Assembly (NCBI GenBank): GCA_031367405.1
Contig: JANLPT010000286.1
Coordinates: 1-25,446, forward strand
Direction of reading: 5' to 3'
Length of the DNA: 25,446 nt
DNA from: JALHNI01 sp031367405
GTDB lineage: Bacteria; Acidobacteriota; Terriglobia; Bryobacterales; Bryobacteraceae
In this document: positions 13,928 through 23,000 of the stretch, piece after piece
Numbering within the stretch: position 1 is the first letter of the stretch
Layout: every line of letters starts with the position of its first letter
Translations under genes and position numbers: made by a program
The notes under the pieces: generated by a model
The model's input: only the letters and a program-made list of their open reading frames with translations
What the model was told of the DNA's origin: nothing
Database searches by the model: none

Positions 13928-14884
13928 GTGCAGAAAAAGCAGCAACCCATTTCCATCGTCCTGTTGCGGGTGGGTGCTGTGTACCTGCTTTGCTCAGCCC
14001 TCTTGACGGCGCTCTATTTTCCGCGTGAAATCGACGACCTTAAGGACACGTCGGACGCGCTGCTGGCCTCAGAGAAGTACTACGATGCCGCCTATCAAGC
14101 CGGCAATGGCGAACCGCAGTATGTCAAAGTGGCTCACGACGAGGCCGGCCGCGATGTGTTGCCGGCCATGCAAAACATGGCGGCCAACCTGGGTCTATCC
14201 GGTAAACGAGTGCTCGAAGTCGGGGCGGGTTCCGGCACGCTGCAGGACATCGTCCCCAATTACACGGCGCTCGACATCTCGGCCAGCGCGCGCCGTTATT
14301 TTCACAAGCCCTTCGTGCTGGCATCGGCGACCAGGATGCCCTTTAGCGAAGGCGAGTTCGACGCCCTTTGGAGCGTCTGGACGTTGGAGCATATTCCGAA
14401 CCCGGAGCTCGCCTTGCGCGAAATGCGCCGGGTGGTGAAAGATGGCGGTTATCTGATTTTGGCACCCGCCTGGGACTGTGGCGAATACGCCGCCAACGGC
14501 TATAGTGTGCGGCCGTTCTCCGACTTTGGTCTGGCAGGCAAAGCCACCAAGGTTTACTCGATGGTGCGCAAGATCGGCTTTTTCGAAATGCTGCACCGCA
14601 TCCCTTCGCGCCTCATTCGCGACGCCCAGGTCGCGACGGCCGGCGAGCCCTCGCGCCTGCATTTCAAGCGTCTGCAGCCGAACTTCAAACAGTACTGGGA
14701 GCCCGACGCCGACGCTTTCGTTTCGCTCGACAAGTACGAAATGTCGCTCTGGTTCAAGAGCCGTGGCGACACTTGCGTCAATTGTGAAACGGGCTGGGCG
14801 CGTTTTGATTTACCCAACACGCCATTGGTGATTCAGGTACACAAGCCGGCGGCCGCTAACGGCCAGCAAAAAGCCCAACGCTAG
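13928..14884 (+). CDS. Membrane-anchored class I SAM-dependent methyltransferase
   Basis: The protein has 318 residues from GTG 13928, 23 bp after thyX. The frame is open further upstream, but that part lies over the thyX 3' end. An N-terminal hydrophobic segment, SIVLLRVGAVYLLCSALLTALYF (about 8-30), looks like an uncleaved anchor. The Methyltransf_11-type domain follows: KRVLEVGAGSGTL (motif I, SAM binding), YTALDIS, then FDALWSVWTLEHIPNPELALREMRRVVKDGGYLILAPAW (motifs II-III region: E-H-I/V and D-G-G). A C-terminal CVNC pair lies in the last 35 residues. The substrate is unknown; such proteins can act on lipids or quinones, and the anchor favours a membrane substrate, but this is inference. 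Which side of the membrane the domain faces is not settled; SAM dependence argues for the cytoplasm. No functional link with thyX is evident beyond adjacency. Confidence 0.82.
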   Translation: MQKKQQPISIVLLRVGAVYLLCSALLTALYFPREIDDLKDTSDALLASEKYYDAAYQAGNGEPQYVKVAHDEAGRDVLPAMQNMAANLGLSGKRVLEVGAGSGTLQDIVPNYTALDISASARRYFHKPFVLASATRMPFSEGEFDALWSVWTLEHIPNPELALREMRRVVKDGGYLILAPAWDCGEYAANGYSVRPFSDFGLAGKATKVYSMVRKIGFFEMLHRIPSRLIRDAQVATAGEPSRLHFKRLQPNFKQYWEPDADAFVSLDKYEMSLWFKSRGDTCVNCETGWARFDLPNTPLVIQVHKPAAANGQQKAQR

Positions 14885-14902
14885 CGTGAAACAATAGCAG
14901 CC

Positions 14903-15976
14903 ATGCGAGTTCTCCTAGGAATGGTGACGATGATGGCGGCAATAGCGGCGGAGCGAACGGTCTATGTGGGCACTTACACCCGGGAGGGTAAAAGCAAAGG
15001 CATTGAGCGGTTGCGATTTGACGAGCGAACGGGCGCGCTGAAACAGGCGGAGCTGGCAGTGGAATCGGAGAACTCGTCCTTTCTGGCACTGCATCCCACG
15101 CGGCCGCTGCTTTATGCCGTCAATGTGAATACGACGGCCACCGAAGAAGGGCATTTGAGCGCTTTTGCCGTGTTAGCCGACGGCAAGCTGAAGTTACTCA
15201 ACAAGGTGAAGTCGAAGGGCATCAATCCGGCTTACGTGCAGATCGACCGGACGGGCCATTGGCTGGCGGCCGTGAACTTCACCAGCGGCAGTTGCGCGAC
15301 TTTTCGCATTGAGGACGACGGCCAATTGAGCGCGGCAGTGGATTCGCGGCAGCACGCGGGCCACGGGCCGCATCCCACACGCCAGGCGGGTCCGCATGCG
15401 CATTCGGCTTACTTCAGCGCTAATAATAAGACGCTCTACGTTGCCGATCTGGGGCTCGACGAAGTGAAGAGATATGGCTTCGATGCGCTCACCGGCCATT
15501 TGACTGACGGCCCCAGTCTGAAGGCCATACCCGGCGGCGGGCCGCGTCATCTGGCGCTCGGCCAGAAGGAACGGGTGTATGTGCTGAATGAGATTGCTTC
15601 GAGCGTCAGTGTCTACGATGGCGATAAGTTACTGGAGACCGTCAGTGCGCTACCGCCCGGCTTTACCGGATCGAGTTCGTCCGCCGAAATCATCCTGCAT
15701 CCAAACGGTAAGTTTCTTTACGCGTCAAACCGGGGGGCGGATACCATCGCCGTGTTTAGGGTGGGTAAGACGTTGACGCAGATCGCGCAGACGCCGGCGG
15801 GTGGCAAAGTGCCACGGGGATTTGTCCTCTCGCCGGACGGCAAATTCATGTTGGTGGCGTCGCAGAATTCGGATGTCGTGAACGTCTTTCGTGTTTCAGG
15901 TTCGACAGGTTTGCTGACGCCGGTGGGGCAGCCGGTGAAGGCCGGTAGCCCGGTGTGTCTGCGTTTTGCCCGTTAG
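14903..15976 (+). CDS. Secreted lactonase-family seven-bladed beta-propeller
   Basis: The protein has 357 residues, with a signal peptide MRVLLGMVTMMAAIAA. The mature protein opens with the family's VYVGTYTREGKSKGI and shows propeller repeats: SSFLALHPTRPLLYAVN, GPHPTRQAGPHAHSAYFSANNKTLYVADLGLDEV, GGGPRHLALG, SAEIILHPNGKFLYASNRGADTIAVF and PRGFVLSPDGKFMLVASQNSDVVNVF. This is the Pgl/YbhE lactonase family (PF10282), whose cytosolic member hydrolyses 6-phosphogluconolactone; an exported version cannot serve the pentose phosphate pathway directly and more likely acts on an external sugar lactone. It is probably co-transcribed with the amidohydrolase starting 15 bp after its stop. The sequence before the ATG has only a weak -10 match (AACAAT, 7 nt upstream). 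Confidence 0.92.
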   Translation: MRVLLGMVTMMAAIAAERTVYVGTYTREGKSKGIERLRFDERTGALKQAELAVESENSSFLALHPTRPLLYAVNVNTTATEEGHLSAFAVLADGKLKLLNKVKSKGINPAYVQIDRTGHWLAAVNFTSGSCATFRIEDDGQLSAAVDSRQHAGHGPHPTRQAGPHAHSAYFSANNKTLYVADLGLDEVKRYGFDALTGHLTDGPSLKAIPGGGPRHLALGQKERVYVLNEIASSVSVYDGDKLLETVSALPPGFTGSSSSAEIILHPNGKFLYASNRGADTIAVFRVGKTLTQIAQTPAGGKVPRGFVLSPDGKFMLVASQNSDVVNVFRVSGSTGLLTPVGQPVKAGSPVCLRFAR

Positions 15977-15977
15977 T

Positions 15978-15983
15978 GGGGAG
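15978..15983 (+). promoter_or_regulatory. Shine-Dalgarno site deciding the amidohydrolase start
   Basis: GGGGAG lies in the 15-bp gap after the lactonase stop, 8 nt before ATG 15992. This favours ATG 15992 over the in-frame GTG at 15983, which overlaps it. Confidence 0.6.
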
Positions 15984-15991
15984 TGCTGAAG

Positions 15992-17434
15992 ATGCGAATT
16001 TTATGCTCGATCTTACTCGCCGTGGCGGCCCGTGGCCAGCAGTATGACTTAGTGATCGCGAATGGCCGCGTGATGGACCCGGAGAGCGGGCTGGATGGCA
16101 TGCGGCATGTCGGCATCCGGGCTGGACGCATTGAGGCGATCAGTGTGCGGCCATTGGCCGGCAAGAGCGTCATTGACGCGAAGGGCAAGGTGGTGGCGCC
16201 CGGCTTTATCGACTTACACGCGCATGGGCAGACGAACGAGGCCAACGAGTATCAGATGCACGATGGCGTGACGACGGCGCTGGAGCTTGAAGTGGGCGTG
16301 GCCAGTGTCGAGGCGTATCTGAACTCGCGCGAAAAGCGGTCGCTGATCAACTACGGGGCGACCGCTTCGCACGGAATTACGCGGACCACGGTGATGCCGA
16401 AGTTTGCTTCGTTAGCCGTGCAGGCGCGGCACACTGCGCTGGGCTGGAATGAGTTGATGAGTCCAGGGCGCTATGAGGCGCTGCGCGATCCCGAGGAATA
16501 TACGCGCTTGGCGGCGGGGCTGGAACGCGGTTTGCGCGAAGGCGGTTTGGGAATCGGCATGGCGCATCAGTATTATCCGGGGGCGTCTCGCGAAGAGATT
16601 TACCGCGTGTTTGAGATGGCCGCGCGCTGGCATGCGCCGATCTTTACGCATGTGCGTTCGATGGAAGTGGACGCCATGCAAGAGGTGATCGCCAACGCGG
16701 CGGCCACCGGCGCATCGTTACATATTGTGCATGTGAACAGTATGAGCCTGGGCGCGTTGCCCCTGGTGCTGGAAATGATTGGCGCGGCTCGCAAACGGGG
16801 CCTCGACATTACGACCGAAGCCTATCCTTACACGGCCGCCTCCACCCATCTGGAGTCGACGATCTTCGACGATGGCTGGCAGAAGCGGCTGGGAATTTCT
16901 TACGGCGACGTGCAGTGGGAAAAGACCGGTGAGCGTTTGACGGCGGAGACATTCGCGCCTTACCGCCAGCAAGGCGGCGTGGTGATTATGCATTTGATGA
17001 AGCCCGAATGGATCGCGCGGGCGATGGCCACACCGTTTGTGATGGTGGCCTCCGACGGCATGCCATTCGCCCCGGGCGCGCATCCGCGCAGTGCAGGGAC
17101 GTTCTCGCGCGTGCTTGGCCGTTACGTGCGCGAGCAGAAGGTACTCACATTGATGGAAGGGCTGCGGAAGATGACGATCGATCCGGCGAGGAGGCTGGAG
17201 GCAATCGCGCCAGGGATGAAACGCAAGGGAAGGCTGAAGGTGGGTTCCGACGCGGACATTACCGTGTTCGATGCGGCCGAAGTGCTCGACATGGCCACCT
17301 TTGAAAAGTTGAGTTTCTCAAAAGGAATCGAGCATGTTTTAGTGAACGGCGTGGCTGTAGTCAAGGATGGCCAGACAGTGGCGGGTGCCATGCCTGGCCA
17401 AGCCGTATTGGGGAACTACGGACAGCGGCGGTGA
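15992..17434 (+). CDS. Secreted amidohydrolase, D-aminoacylase-like
   Basis: The protein has 480 residues from ATG 15992. MRILCSILLAVAARGQQ is a probable signal peptide. The fold is the urease-type amidohydrolase barrel flanked by a small beta domain: YDLVIANGRVMDPESG at the N-terminus, PGFIDLHAHGQ with metal ligands His76 and His78, then His220 (IFTHVRS), His247 (LHIVHVNS) and Asp355 (VASDGMP). AGTFSRVLGRYVRE and the C-terminal GSDADITVFD and SKGIEHVLVNGVAVVKDG are typical of N-acyl-D-amino-acid deacylases (Amidohydro_3). The usual GNCG-type bridging-ligand segment is replaced by LELEVGVAS, so Glu98 or Glu100 may fill this role, as in the D-glutamate deacylase branch. It would release D-amino acids from acylated or peptidoglycan-derived material outside the cytoplasm; substrate unproven. 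Second gene of a pair with the lactonase. Confidence 0.87.
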   Translation: MRILCSILLAVAARGQQYDLVIANGRVMDPESGLDGMRHVGIRAGRIEAISVRPLAGKSVIDAKGKVVAPGFIDLHAHGQTNEANEYQMHDGVTTALELEVGVASVEAYLNSREKRSLINYGATASHGITRTTVMPKFASLAVQARHTALGWNELMSPGRYEALRDPEEYTRLAAGLERGLREGGLGIGMAHQYYPGASREEIYRVFEMAARWHAPIFTHVRSMEVDAMQEVIANAAATGASLHIVHVNSMSLGALPLVLEMIGAARKRGLDITTEAYPYTAASTHLESTIFDDGWQKRLGISYGDVQWEKTGERLTAETFAPYRQQGGVVIMHLMKPEWIARAMATPFVMVASDGMPFAPGAHPRSAGTFSRVLGRYVREQKVLTLMEGLRKMTIDPARRLEAIAPGMKRKGRLKVGSDADITVFDAAEVLDMATFEKLSFSKGIEHVLVNGVAVVKDGQTVAGAMPGQAVLGNYGQRR

Positions 17435-17487
17435 CCCAAACTCTACGGCTTTGTTAACCGTTGAGCATCGTGGATAACTCTAGGGCG

Positions 17488-17916
17488 CTATACCCGAAAC
17501 AGATCGGCCCGCCAGACCTGGATGGCTTGCTTGATCGCCTTCGGAGTGAGCTTTTCGTTGATCGCCCGTTCCGCCAATAGCCCCACCTCGCCGTCACTGG
17601 CAAAGCGCAGGGCGACTAACTGTCCTTCGGTCAACTCGTTCCAGCGCGCTTTGGCCGCAGCCGGCAGCATCGGCACGATTCGCAGGCGCTCCTCGAGGCG
17701 GATGAGGCGGTCCTGCACTTTGAGGGCGTACAGACGGGTGGTCAGAAGCCACAAAATGAAAGCGCCGCCCAGCACGACTGACCAGACAGAGTAGATATGC
17801 GGCGCTTGCACCAGCCGCCAGATGGCCCAGACGAAGTTGCCGACCAGAATGGGGGCGAGGACAAAGTGAAACTTCGGGTCGAAGCGAAGGTGGTTCGAAA
17901 GGTTTTGTTCGGGCAT
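17488..17916 (-). CDS. DUF6526-like small membrane protein
   Basis: The protein has 142 residues from ATG 17916; the open frame continues upstream into the copper ATPase gene, but MPEQNLSNHLRFDPKFHFVL is the family-like start. Two membrane segments follow: HFVLAPILVGNFVWAIWRLV (about 17-36) and VWSVVLGGAFILWLLTTRLY (about 43-63). A cytosolic helical tail contains QDRLIRLEERLRI, RWNELTEGQLVALRFASDGEV and LLAERAINEKLTPKAIKQAIQVWRAD. The family assignment is from memory of the 'VQDRxIRLEERLR ... L.ALRFASD.E...L' pattern seen in acidobacterial proteins; function unknown. It diverges from copA with 22 bp between start codons, and TATGCT lies 6 nt before its ATG. Shared control with copper export is possible but not shown. 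Confidence 0.8.
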   Translation of the reverse strand: MPEQNLSNHLRFDPKFHFVLAPILVGNFVWAIWRLVQAPHIYSVWSVVLGGAFILWLLTTRLYALKVQDRLIRLEERLRIVPMLPAAAKARWNELTEGQLVALRFASDGEVGLLAERAINEKLTPKAIKQAIQVWRADLFRV

Positions 17917-17922
17917 GCGATG

Positions 17923-17930
17923 AGCATAAT
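17923..17930. promoter_or_regulatory. Candidate bidirectional promoter between DUF6526 gene and copA
   Basis: CATAAT (plus, 17925-17930) ends 8 nt before the copA ATG at 17939; TATGCT (minus, complement of 17923-17928) ends 6 nt before the DUF6526-like ATG at 17916. The two hexamers overlap by four bases, the same arrangement as between dut and thyX. No copper-responsive (CueR- or CsoR-type) operator was recognised in the 22-bp spacer. Confidence 0.5.
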
Positions 17931-17938
17931 GGAGACTG

Positions 17939-20017
17939 ATGGCTAAGGCAACACTCGAAATTACGGGGATGACGTGTGCCGGGTGCCAGTCCACGGTGGA
18001 GCGGGCGCTGGCGGGCGCGCCGGGCGTGACGGCGGCGCGCGTCAATCTCCTGCAGCATCAGGCCGTCATTCAATATGACGAAGGGCGCACTTCACCGGGG
18101 GCCTTGATCGCGCAGGTGACCGCCACCGGATACGGCGCCGCGCTGCCGGAGCAGGGCACGGCGGCGCAAGCCCAGGAGGCGCTCGAAGTCCGTCGCGAGC
18201 GCGAGTATCAGGAAGTGAAACAGAAGGCCATGATCACGTCGGCGATTGCCGTAGTCGCCATGACGGTGGGCATGGCCACCATGCATAACCCGCGCTGGCA
18301 TTGGCTGTGGCTGCTGGCGGCGGCCTATACGATGGCCTTTCCGGGCCGCCAATTCTATACGCGCGCCTGGTCAGTCGTGCGCCATGGCGGCACGAATATG
18401 GATGTGCTGGTGGCCTTGGGCACCGCCGCGGCTTTCGTATATTCCGTAGTCGAAACCATCCGCGGCGGCCACGACATCTATTTCGAAGCGGCGATCACCA
18501 TCATTGCCCTGGTGCTGGTGGGCCGCGCGCTGGAGGCCCGCGCCACGCGGCAAACTTCGCAGGCCTTGCGTCAACTGGCCAATTTGCAGCCTCCGGTCGC
18601 CACGGTGGTGAGGATGTTCGTGGAACAGCAGGTGCCTGCGGCCGAGGTCCGGCTGGGCGAGATGGTGGTGGTGAAGCCGGGCGAACGCGTGCCCATCGAC
18701 GGCGTGGTGCTATCGGGCGCAAGCGCGATCGATGAATCCATGCTGACCGGTGAGCCGATGCCCGTCAGCAAGAAGGCGGGCGACACGGTGAGTGCGGGCA
18801 CCATCAATTCGCTGGGTGCTCTGCGTCTAAAGGCGACGCGGGTGGGCAGTGACACCACGCTCGAGCATGTGCTGCGCCTTTTGCGGGAAGCCCAAACATC
18901 GCGCGCCCCGCTTGAGCAGCTGGCTGACCGCGTGAGCGCCGTATTCGTTCCCGCCGTGGTCCTCGTCGCCATCGTCACTTTCGGGGGGTGGCTCATCCTT
19001 GGTGCCTCGCTCGGCATCGCACTCACTCGCGCCATCGCCGTGCTGATCATCTCCTGCCCTTGCGCCATGGGGCTGGCGGTGCCGGCGGCGGTGATGGTCG
19101 CCACGGGCCGCGGCGCGGCGCTGGGTATTCTGATTCGTGGCGGCGACGCGCTCGAACGACTGGCCCGCGTGCGGCGCATCGCCTTCGATAAGACCGGGAC
19201 GCTCACCTTGGGCCGGCCGGTGGTGCAATCGATGGTGACCGATGAGGTGCTGCGCTGGGCCGCCGCCGTGGAACGCTATTCGGAGCATCCGTTGGCCAAG
19301 GGAATTTTAGAGGAGGCGCGTCAGCGCGGCATGCAGATCGGCACGGCGGTTGAGTTTGTGGCCGTGCCTGGCGAAGGAGTCAGCGGAGTGGTGGATGGCC
19401 ATCGAGTGTCCGTCGGCAGCAATGAACGGGCGCGTGTTTCGGTGACGGTGGATGGACAAATTCTGGGGACGATCGATTTTACTGACGCGGTGCGTCCTGA
19501 GGCGGCGGCAGCCGTGGCGTCGCTGAAGGAACTGGGGCTGAGGCCGTCGCTGTTGAGCGGAGACCGGTCCGCTGCCGTGGAGGAAGTTGCGCGCGCGGTG
19601 GGCATCACTGACTTCGCCGGTGGCTTGCTACCGGCCGGCAAGCTCGCGCGAATTCGTGCCTGGCAGCAGGCGGGAGAGGTGGTGGCCATGGTGGGCGACG
19701 GCATCAACGATGCCCCGGCGCTGGCGCAAGCCGATGCCGGCATCGCCATGGGTACGGGCACCGACATTGCCCGTGAGGCGGCGCATGTCACGCTGTTGAG
19801 CGGCCACCTGGAGCGCGTCGAACGCGCCGTACGCTTGGGGCGCGCTGCGGTGCGGGTGATGAAGCAGAACCTGTTTTGGGCGATGGTCTACAATGCGATC
19901 GCCATCCCCGCGGCGGCTTTGGGGATGATGAGCCCGGTAGCGGCGAGCGCCGCGATGGCGCTTAGCTCTTTTAGCGTCGTATTGAATAGCTTGCGTCTGC
20001 GGCGCGCCGCTAGTTAG
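17939..20017 (+). CDS. copA: Copper-exporting P-type ATPase (P1B-1)
   Basis: The protein has 692 residues and exports Cu+ from the cytoplasm at the cost of ATP. One N-terminal HMA domain carries GMTCAGC (Cys13, Cys16). Eight membrane helices are expected; the metal-site CPC is at 373-375 (ISCPCAMGLAVP). The actuator TGE is at 270-272, the phosphorylation DKTG at 417-420, the P1B His-Pro at 450-451 (SEHPLAKG) and GDGIND at 586-591. The Tyr-Asn of TM7 (MVYNAIAIP) and the Met..Ser-Ser of TM8 (AMALSSFSVVLNSLRL) indicate Cu+ specificity. The nucleotide-binding domain is unusually short: about 25 residues normally found between the V-G-N/S and V-D-G segments are missing (VGSNERARVSVTVDG). The gene diverges from the DUF6526-like gene and overlaps the end of the convergent RND permease gene by 8 bp. 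No regulator or copper chaperone is adjacent. Confidence 0.96.
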   Translation: MAKATLEITGMTCAGCQSTVERALAGAPGVTAARVNLLQHQAVIQYDEGRTSPGALIAQVTATGYGAALPEQGTAAQAQEALEVRREREYQEVKQKAMITSAIAVVAMTVGMATMHNPRWHWLWLLAAAYTMAFPGRQFYTRAWSVVRHGGTNMDVLVALGTAAAFVYSVVETIRGGHDIYFEAAITIIALVLVGRALEARATRQTSQALRQLANLQPPVATVVRMFVEQQVPAAEVRLGEMVVVKPGERVPIDGVVLSGASAIDESMLTGEPMPVSKKAGDTVSAGTINSLGALRLKATRVGSDTTLEHVLRLLREAQTSRAPLEQLADRVSAVFVPAVVLVAIVTFGGWLILGASLGIALTRAIAVLIISCPCAMGLAVPAAVMVATGRGAALGILIRGGDALERLARVRRIAFDKTGTLTLGRPVVQSMVTDEVLRWAAAVERYSEHPLAKGILEEARQRGMQIGTAVEFVAVPGEGVSGVVDGHRVSVGSNERARVSVTVDGQILGTIDFTDAVRPEAAAAVASLKELGLRPSLLSGDRSAAVEEVARAVGITDFAGGLLPAGKLARIRAWQQAGEVVAMVGDGINDAPALAQADAGIAMGTGTDIAREAAHVTLLSGHLERVERAVRLGRAAVRVMKQNLFWAMVYNAIAIPAAALGMMSPVAASAAMALSSFSVVLNSLRLRRAAS

Positions 20018-23000
20018 TGCGCGGCTGGACGAAGGCGAGACGGCGGCGGGATACTAACGCGCCTAAGTCATCGAATAAAGAGTAAGCCACCGGCGTGACA
20101 ATTAGAGTTAGTAACAAGGATAGCGATTGGCCACCGATGACGATGATGGCAATCGACCGCCGCTCCTCCGCCCCCGGACCATTGCCTAATGCCAGCGGCA
20201 GCATACCCGCCACCAACGTCACGGTGGTCATCAGAATGGGCCGAAGCCGGTCCCGGTTGGCTTGAAGAATCGCTTGCAAACGAGGCATTCCTTCCCGGCG
20301 CAGGTTATTCGTATGGTCAATCTGTAAGATCGAGTTTTTCTTTACGACGCCGAATAATACCAGAATGCCGAGCGCCGAATAAAGGTTCAATGTCTCGTGG
20401 AACAGCCACAGCGAGAAGAAGCCGAAGGGCACGGCGAGCGGCAGGCTGAGGAGGATAGTTACCGGGTGCATCAGGCTCTCGAACTGGCTCGCCAGAATCA
20501 TATACATGAAGACCACTGAGAGGGCGAAGGCCAGCAGGAATTCGTTGAGGGTGCGCTCAAATTCGCGGCCCCGGCCGATGACCAAAGTGGAGTAAGCCGG
20601 GGGCATGTTGAGCTCTTCGGCGGCTTTGAACATTTCGGGCAGCCGGTCGCCCAGGCCATAGCCGGGCAGGATGTTAGCGCGGATGCCGACTTGCCGTTGC
20701 CGGTCGAGCCCTTCGATGCGGTAAGCCGACATTGACTCTTTCAGGCGCACGACATTGTCGAGCCGCATGAGACCGGTTTTGGACGAAGGCACATATAGCT
20801 TCGAGATATTCGCGAGCGAGTTACGATCGCCGCCTTTCAGGCGCACCTCGACGTCATACTCTTCGGCTATTTTCTCGTCGCGGAAACGCGACACTTCGTC
20901 GTCGCCGCCCACCATCAGGCGCAACGAGGTAGCAATGTCAGAGGCGTCGACACCCAGGTCGGCGGCGCGGTCACGGTCGATGGTGACGCGGAGTTCGGGC
21001 TTGTTGAGCCGCAGCGTGGTGTCGACATCGGTGAGGCCGGGCGTCTTTAAGGCGCGAGTGCGCATGGCTTCGCTATAGCGATTGAGCTCAAGCAGTTCGG
21101 GCCCGCGAATGGCAAAGTCAATGTCATAGGGCGCGGAGCCCGTGTTCATGGTTTGTAAGTTGCCGACGCGGACGCGTAAGTCGGGAATCAGTTTGAGTTT
21201 CGCGCGCACAGCCGCCATCACATCGCGTTGCGAGTAGAGACCGTGAAAGGCCGACATTGGTTCACCCGCGAGCGTCTTCTGCCAAAGCCGCGGCAGCGAT
21301 AACACGCGGTCCTCGACGTCTTCCAGGCGAATGTAAATCCGCCCGCTATTTACCTGCTGCAGATAGCCGGTGCCAATGATCGACACGATGTGTTTCACGC
21401 CGGGCAAGCCGCGGATGTTGTCTTCAATGCGGGTGAGCGCCTGCTTCATCGAATCGAGGCTCGCACCCTCCGGCGCGTTGACGCTCATCTCAAACTCGCC
21501 TTCGTCGACGTTGGTGGGTAGGTATTCTTGCCGCAGTAAGTGGAACAACGGGAAGGTACATAGGATGGTGGCGACACCCAGACCGGCGATCACCAGCCGG
21601 TGGCGCATCGCCCAGCCGAGTAACTGCATGTAAGTCCGCTCAATCCAGCCGTAGAAGCCGTCCCGCGAATCGTGCTCCAGCGTGAGGCCGCTGATCATGC
21701 GCGAACACATCATCGGAGTAAGACTGAAACTGACAATCAGCGAGACCAGAATCGCCACAGTGGCGGTGACGCCGAAGGAGAAAAGAAAGCGCCCTGAGAT
21801 CGACGACATAAACGAAACCGGCAGAAAGACGACGACTAAGCTGAACGTGGTAGCCGTGACGGCCATGCCAATATCTTTAGTGGCTTCGATCGCCGCTTGC
21901 CGCGCCGACATACGCTTTTCTTCGATGAAGCGGAAGATATTCTCGAGCACGACGATCGCGTCATCGATCACCACGCCGACCATCAGCACCAGGGCGAGCA
22001 TCGTAATGTTATTCAGGGTGAAATTGAATAAGCGCATGGCGCCGAAGGTCGAAATGATCGAGGCGGGAATCGCGACGGCGGCGATGACGGTGGCGCGCCA
22101 GTTCCGCATGAAAAGAAGCACCACCAGCGAGGCCAGGATGGAGCCGAGGATGAGGTGCATTTGCACTTCGTGGAAGGCGGCGTCAATGTAACGCGCCTGG
22201 TCCTGCACGATCTCCAATTTCATGCCCGGCGGAAGTAACTGCTGGACGCGGGTTAACTTCGCTTTGACGGCGTTAATCACATCGATAGTGTTGGCACCCG
22301 ATTGCCGGCGGACCTCAATGGCAATCGCTTCCTGGCCGTCGTAACGGGCATAGGATCGCTGCTCCTTGTGTCCATCTTCGGCGTAACCGATGTCACCAAT
22401 GCGGATCGGAGTATTGCGAATATTGGCGACCACTAAGTCATTAAACTGCTTGGGATCGGGGAAGCGGCCGAGCGTGCGCAGCACTAACTCGCGGCGTCCT
22501 TCGTCGACGCGGCCGCCGGGGATATCGGCGTTCTGCCGCGCGATCGCGTTACGCACGCTCAAGATGGGAATCTTGTAAGCGGCTAAACGGTCAGCGTCGA
22601 GCCAGATATTGATGGCGCGTTTCTGCCCGCCTACGGCCAGCACTTGCCCCACTCCGCCGACACTTTCAATGGCGTCTTTCACTTGGCGATCCGCAATTTC
22701 GTATAACTCGCGGCCGGTGCGTTGGCCGGTAAGTACCATCGTCAAAATCGGTGACGCGTCGGTGTCGAGCTTCTTAATCAGCGGCGGTTTCGCGTCGCGC
22801 GGCAGCTGCGAGATCACGCTGGCGACGGCGTCGCGCACATCCTGCGCGGCCACATCGATGTTACGGTTCAAGTTGAAATTAATCGTGACAATCGACATCG
22901 ACTCAGTAGACGTGGAGCGGATATTATCGATGCCTTCCACCGTGGCTACCGAATCCTCAATAAAGCGAGTGACGGTGCTCTCGATCTCCTCGGGCGATGC

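Noticed and set aside
17888..17905. GGTTCGAAA string resembling a tRNA T-arm
   Set aside because: It lies in the coding sequence of the DUF6526-like gene, and no acceptor or anticodon stems can be formed around it. No tRNA or rRNA gene was found in the window.
17917..18045. Extended start of the DUF6526-like protein inside copA
   Set aside because: The extension overlaps the conserved HMA-coding part of copA and has no similarity pattern; ATG 17916 has a well-placed -10-like hexamer.
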